A DNA stretch of 64,000 nucleotides, taken from NCBI GenBank assembly GCA_026545225.1, contig CM048851.1:30999956-31063955 (forward strand), in the 5' to 3' direction. Below the pieces are notes generated by a model, which did not search any database, was not told where the DNA came from, and worked only from the letters and a program-made list of their open reading frames with translations. A program made the translations under genes and the position numbers. This stretch comes from Cornus controversa (Eukaryota > Streptophyta > Magnoliopsida > Cornales > Cornaceae). Positions 59,881 to 64,000 of the stretch are shown piece after piece. How positions within the stretch are numbered: position 1 is the first letter of the stretch; each line of letters opens with the position of its first letter.

Positions 59881-60422
59881 ATTTTAGAATAATTTTCAAA
59901 TTGAAGTAATGTTGGTAAGGTATTAGTATAAAAGAATTATTATTTTTCAAAATTTAGTATAAGAAATTATTGACAGAATAGAACTTTCACTTTTTGGGTA
60001 CAAAATTATACGACCCATTTGGCTTCTATCATCTAAAGATTATTAATTTATTTTCTTATAACTTAAAAAACATTTATATATTTCATCATTGATGAGAATT
60101 TCCCGTAAAAATTATACAAACAATGATAATTTTTTTGAAAGATTCCGAATACAACCATATGAGTGGAGTTGTGTGAGCCTCACCAGTCACCACTTCATTA
60201 CAATTGGTGTCATAAACATCAAGAAGAGAGAGAAAGAGGAGTAAGGGATGAGGGCATGAATGCGAAAAAACTACACATCGTGGGTCTGTATATAAATTTG
60301 AAAACAAAATATCCGTACAAGCTATTTTCTAACAAAGGTTATATATGCAATGAAGCTAATATCGATTGACCAAATCGAATCAGAGCTTAGCTTTGCGAAC
60401 AAAAGTTCAGAGCGAAGTGGTC
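59881..60422 (+). promoter_or_regulatory. AP4M upstream region and 5' UTR
   Basis: AT-rich spacer, then a more mixed stretch from about 60126. The last 60 bp before the start codon (AGAGCTTAGCTTTGCGAAC, then AGAGCGAAGTGGTC) are probably 5' UTR. No clear TATA box; the transcription start is not fixed. Confidence 0.45.
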
Positions 60423-63362
60423 ATGATCTCGCAGTTCTTTGTGCTGTCGCAAAGAGGCGACAACATCGTCTTCCGCGATTGTGAGTACTTTCTCTCTCTA
60501 CATTAATGTGTGTATATATATATGTGTATCTATATACATATGCTCGTAAAGAATATCATCCTGAAATAAACTTCTGCTGTGAATTCCTCTTGATCTCTTC
60601 ATGTTTCAAATATCTTGTTGTAAAATTATCATTTTTTGCGAGTGCGAAGATGTATAATTTTGCTGTATGTATGAATCGGACTATGATTGAATCTTCGAGT
60701 CAAAATTGAGCTTACCGATCTGAATTATCTCACAGTCAATCAAAGCCTTTCTCACAAACTACATGTTACTGAATGAATTTTTCTTGTAAATTGATATCCG
60801 AGAACTGTAACAACCAATCACAAGACTGTACTACAAGCATCTTAAATCAGCAGAGTTAACAAGCTCAATAAGAAGGCACATATTGCCTAGCTATCTAAAC
60901 CCATCAATACATTGTTGTTTTTGGAGGTTTTTATTTTTATTTTTTTATCATGCAAGTTAATCATGAAATGTCCAACCTGTCATAGCTACAATTGAGTGTC
61001 ACCAACCAGGTTGGCTTGGCCACGATTAGGGTTTGGCTGCTAGTTGGCAGTATTAGTAGGTGAACACTGAATATATTGTTCAGGCTTAACTTTTCCTATC
61101 TCCAATCATTATTTTGTATATGCCAGGACTGCGCAAATATCTGTTAAAAGTCATCTTCATGATGCTGCTTTGAATATTTGTTGATGTGCTACATTAGGGT
61201 TGGATCGATCTTTGTCTAATTATTATAATCTGCCTTTTTCGGTGTAAATTATCAAAATAATAGTTGGAGATACCTGGTCTGATCTTGCTGAGAGTTAATG
61301 AACGATCTTGGTTTTATTTTAGGGCGTGTCAATGAACAAACCTTGATGTTCTAGTACATGATTTTGATGGAATCTATTTCTGATAAGAACCTAGGACATG
61401 TAATGGAAAAAGGGAGAGAAAAGAACCCTAACAAAACTTGGAGTTTATAAACTTAGCAATCAACAATTCCCATTTGCATTGCATAAAATGAATATTAACA
61501 CATGTGAGGTGATAAAGTACTGGATTTTTAATCATAATATTCACTATTATAGTATTATGCTTTAGTCACACTTTTCGATAATAATTTCGAAGTGTCTTTC
61601 TTATGTTCATCTGCTTTGACTCTTCAAGCTGAAATCTGCATATTCCTTCTCCGTCTTTCATTACTTAATTATACAGGATTTTCCCAAATATAGGAGCTTT
61701 TGAAGTTTGAGCATGGCATGGTTTGATTGTTAAGTGAAAATATTTCTCTCCTACTTGTGTAATATGGAGATGTGACTTCTGTTTTGGTTATATAATGTGC
61801 AGATCGTGGTGATGTACAAAAAGGAAGTGCAGAGATTTTTTTCCGTAAAGTTAAGTTTTGGAATGAGGATGGCGAAGAGGAGGCACCCCCTGTCTTTGTA
61901 GGTATTTTTTTTAGTTGAAGATGTCAGACTATTATTTTACTGTTGAAAAAGTCTCACTGAATATCTCCTGCATAATTACTTTTGTCATGTCTTTGTGGCT
62001 CTTCTGACACGTAGTATCTGTTAGTAACTTTAAGTAAGCTGCCTTTTGGTCTCCTTTTAAACTGTTGCCAAGTCTGTTAATGTTTTTACTATAAATCGAA
62101 CCTTTAAACTTCACGTCTATATCAGCATAATTGGGAGGATGACAATCTACTGCAAAATCACTTGTTGGGCTCCTGTTCTATCATATGCATTTATTCCGTA
62201 TATTGCCTGTGAAGCATTTTAATTGCATCATGTCATTTGATGCGAGAATATTGATATTGTTATTTTTTTTATTTGTCATCAATAGAATGTGGATGGCGTG
62301 AACTACTTCCATGTGAAGGTTGTTGGCTTGCTCTTTGTTGCAACCACGAGAACCAATGTGTCACCTTCTCTTGTCTTGGAGCTTTTACAAAGAATTGCAC
62401 GTGTAATAAAAGATTACCTTGGGGTTCTCAATGAAGATTCATTTCGAAAAAATTTTGTGCTTGTGTATGAGTTGCTCGACGAAGTTGTTGTAAGTTTCCT
62501 ATCATGATTTGTATCTTTGTTGGGTGTACTATTTTTAAGCATGGTGCTTCTGAAGGTTTGCTGAAGCTTTTTCTTATTAGTTATATTTGCTATAACAGTG
62601 AATAAGAACCTGATGACCTTCTATGTTTGTCTTGCATTGTTATCAAAGATAATTTAGACCCAAGTTTCTGTGTTCATCAACACTTATAAAGTACTCATTT
62701 TGTTTGAAGAAATTTTCTATGACTCTTGGTTTTTTATTTTATTTTATGCTGCTGTTACTGAAATGACTATATGAGTGTAGTTGGTTTAGCCTTGGAGTTT
62801 TCATCAGAATTAAAATTCAGCAACTATATCAGTCCCAAGTCCCAACAATGTTGTATTTTGTTTTCTTTCTGTTTTCTCAATAAGCTTGTATTTCTTTTGC
62901 AGAATTCCCGCAAAACTTATTATTTTTTCTTTAATTGATAGCATTCTTTTTGGAGAAACTAATGGGTGTAAACATGACTATAATTCTTCTTTTTGTGCCA
63001 GGATTTTGGTTATGTGCAAACAACATCCACTGAAGTCTTGAAGTCCTATATATTTAATGAGCCAATTGTGGTTGATGCTGCACGTTTGCCAGCTCTTGGC
63101 CCTGCTGCCATCTTTATGGTAATATGCTATTGGATTAGTCAAATGTATTAAATAAAAAGACTAGGTGGCATCTTATTTTGATTTTTGATTTGCATATATG
63201 TTATGATCAACTCCTGCAACTTGAATAATGCAGCAAGGATCAAAAAGAATGCCAGGGACAGCTGTCACAAAATCTGTTGTAGCGAATGAACCTGGGGGTA
63301 GGAAGAGGGAGGAAATTTTTGTGGATATTATTGAGAAAATTAGCATTACATTCAGCTCAAGT
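60423..63362 (+). CDS. AP4M: AP-4 complex subunit mu, 5' part
   Basis: Five exons read in one frame: 60423-60480, 61803-61897, 62286-62489, 63002-63118 and 63234-63362, giving 201 residues. All introns are GT-AG, and the Tyr codon T|AT is split at the first junction. The start MISQFFVLSQRGDNIVFRD is the longin-like N-terminal domain of adaptor mu chains. It is followed by FFRKVKFW, APPVFNVDGVNYFHVKVV, SPSLVLELLQRIARVIKDYL, FVLVYELLDEVVDFGY and STEVLKSYIFNEP. Residues from about 175 (KREEIFVDIIEKISITFSSS) begin the mu-homology domain that binds Tyr-based sorting signals. The match to plant AP4M is close throughout. AP-4 acts at the trans-Golgi network in sorting to vacuoles and endosomes, with epsilon, beta and sigma partners encoded elsewhere. 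The family is usually about 450 residues, so the remaining exons lie beyond 64000. Confidence 0.95.
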
Positions 63363-64000
63363 GTGAGTATTTATGTCTTTAATTTAGTGAAAATTTGTGA
63401 TTGTTGTTATTATTATTATTATTGTTATATTAGTGTTGCAATTATTTTGGCATTAAGTAGTATAGGATTAGCTATAAACCATGCACAAAACATAGTTAAG
63501 AATGTTCATGTGTGTCTGACAAATACTTTATGCATTTAGAACAGTTCATTTAAAATAGGTTGGAATATACTCCTTTTATGTTTGTAGCATTCGCTTTCAA
63601 TGTTTTTGAATCTTTTTTCTTAAGGTGTAACTGCCTTAGCAAGCAACTCTGATGGCTATCTACCGTATCATTTCCTATCTACCTTTTGAGTTTGTTCTTG
63701 TATCTCTCGCATTGTTTTGAAATTGAGTCATGTTGGTATTTGGTATTCATTTTCCCAAGGCTTTGTGTCTTCCTCACTTCCAATTATATGGCCTTGTCCG
63801 AAAATTTGGATTTTATTGCGCAAATACGGTTCAATTATGTGGGTTTTAATAGATAATTAAGAAAGATAAGGTGTTACTCATAATCAAGAAAGACCTCAAG
63901 TGTGTGCTAGATTAGGGTGGATGTTGGGTTTGACTTAACAAAGAGATATAGATTGGCAGTCAAGGTTCCTAAGAAATTCTTGGGGTTGGGGCTTGTTTGG
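63363..64000 (+). other. AP4M intron, incomplete
   Basis: Starts with the donor GTGAGTATTT after TTCAGCTCAAGT. A (TTA/ATT)n microsatellite lies at about 63403-63430. No exon continuing the mu-homology domain is found before the window ends. Confidence 0.7.

Noticed and set aside
1-64000. tRNA, rRNA, viral (pararetroviral) or organellar insertions
   Set aside because: No cloverleaf-like sequence with A/B boxes, no rRNA stretches and no coat or movement-protein-like frames were recognised by eye; a dedicated search was not possible.

Overview
This is nuclear DNA from a flowering plant, most likely a eudicot. It is AT-rich and gene-poor, its genes carry plant-type GT-AG introns, and decayed Ty1-copia elements, LINE tails and foldback elements lie in the introns and spacers. 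I see no bacterial features, CRISPR array, rRNA gene or convincing tRNA gene.

Three genes can be read. (1) A PWWP-domain protein, plus strand, coding exons spread over 8963-21161. It has a long 5' UTR intron, a 6.6 kb intron full of transposon wreckage and a 3.8 kb intron with a small LTR element. The second half of the gene carries repeated exons, two apparently alive and two dead. (2) A bHLH transcription factor with a C-terminal ACT-like region at 39046-39993, in two exons. (3) The 5' part of the AP-4 adaptor complex mu subunit at 60423-63362, which runs off the right edge.

The main architectural event is a direct tandem duplication of about 13.3 kb: copy A is roughly 26793-40113 and copy B roughly 40114-53553. 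Each copy ends with the bHLH gene. In copy A the gene is intact. In copy B it is a pseudogene with a frameshifted start, a proline in the basic region and two more indels. The copies also differ by whole insertions: one only in A (about 32076-32868), one only in B (about 49917-50641), and an A-rich low-complexity block only in B (43907-44410).

Layout: 1-6560, spacer with foldback elements and one broken minus-strand gene relic; 6560-21161, the PWWP gene and its nested transposons; 21162-26792, spacer with minisatellites and foldback elements; 26793-53553, the tandem duplication; 54353-57526, an internally deleted Ty1-copia element with both LTRs and a 5-bp target duplication; 57527-60122, spacer with a foldback element split by a LINE tail; 60123-64000, AP4M promoter and first five exons.

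The three genes do not form a pathway. Their probable roles are chromatin reading, transcription and post-Golgi cargo sorting. I found no clear candidate for a new multi-gene system. The most interesting signals are the asymmetric fate of the duplicated bHLH genes, the repeated exons of the PWWP gene, the three-LTR mini-retrotransposon and a family of small perfect hairpins. All alignments and motif calls were done by eye.
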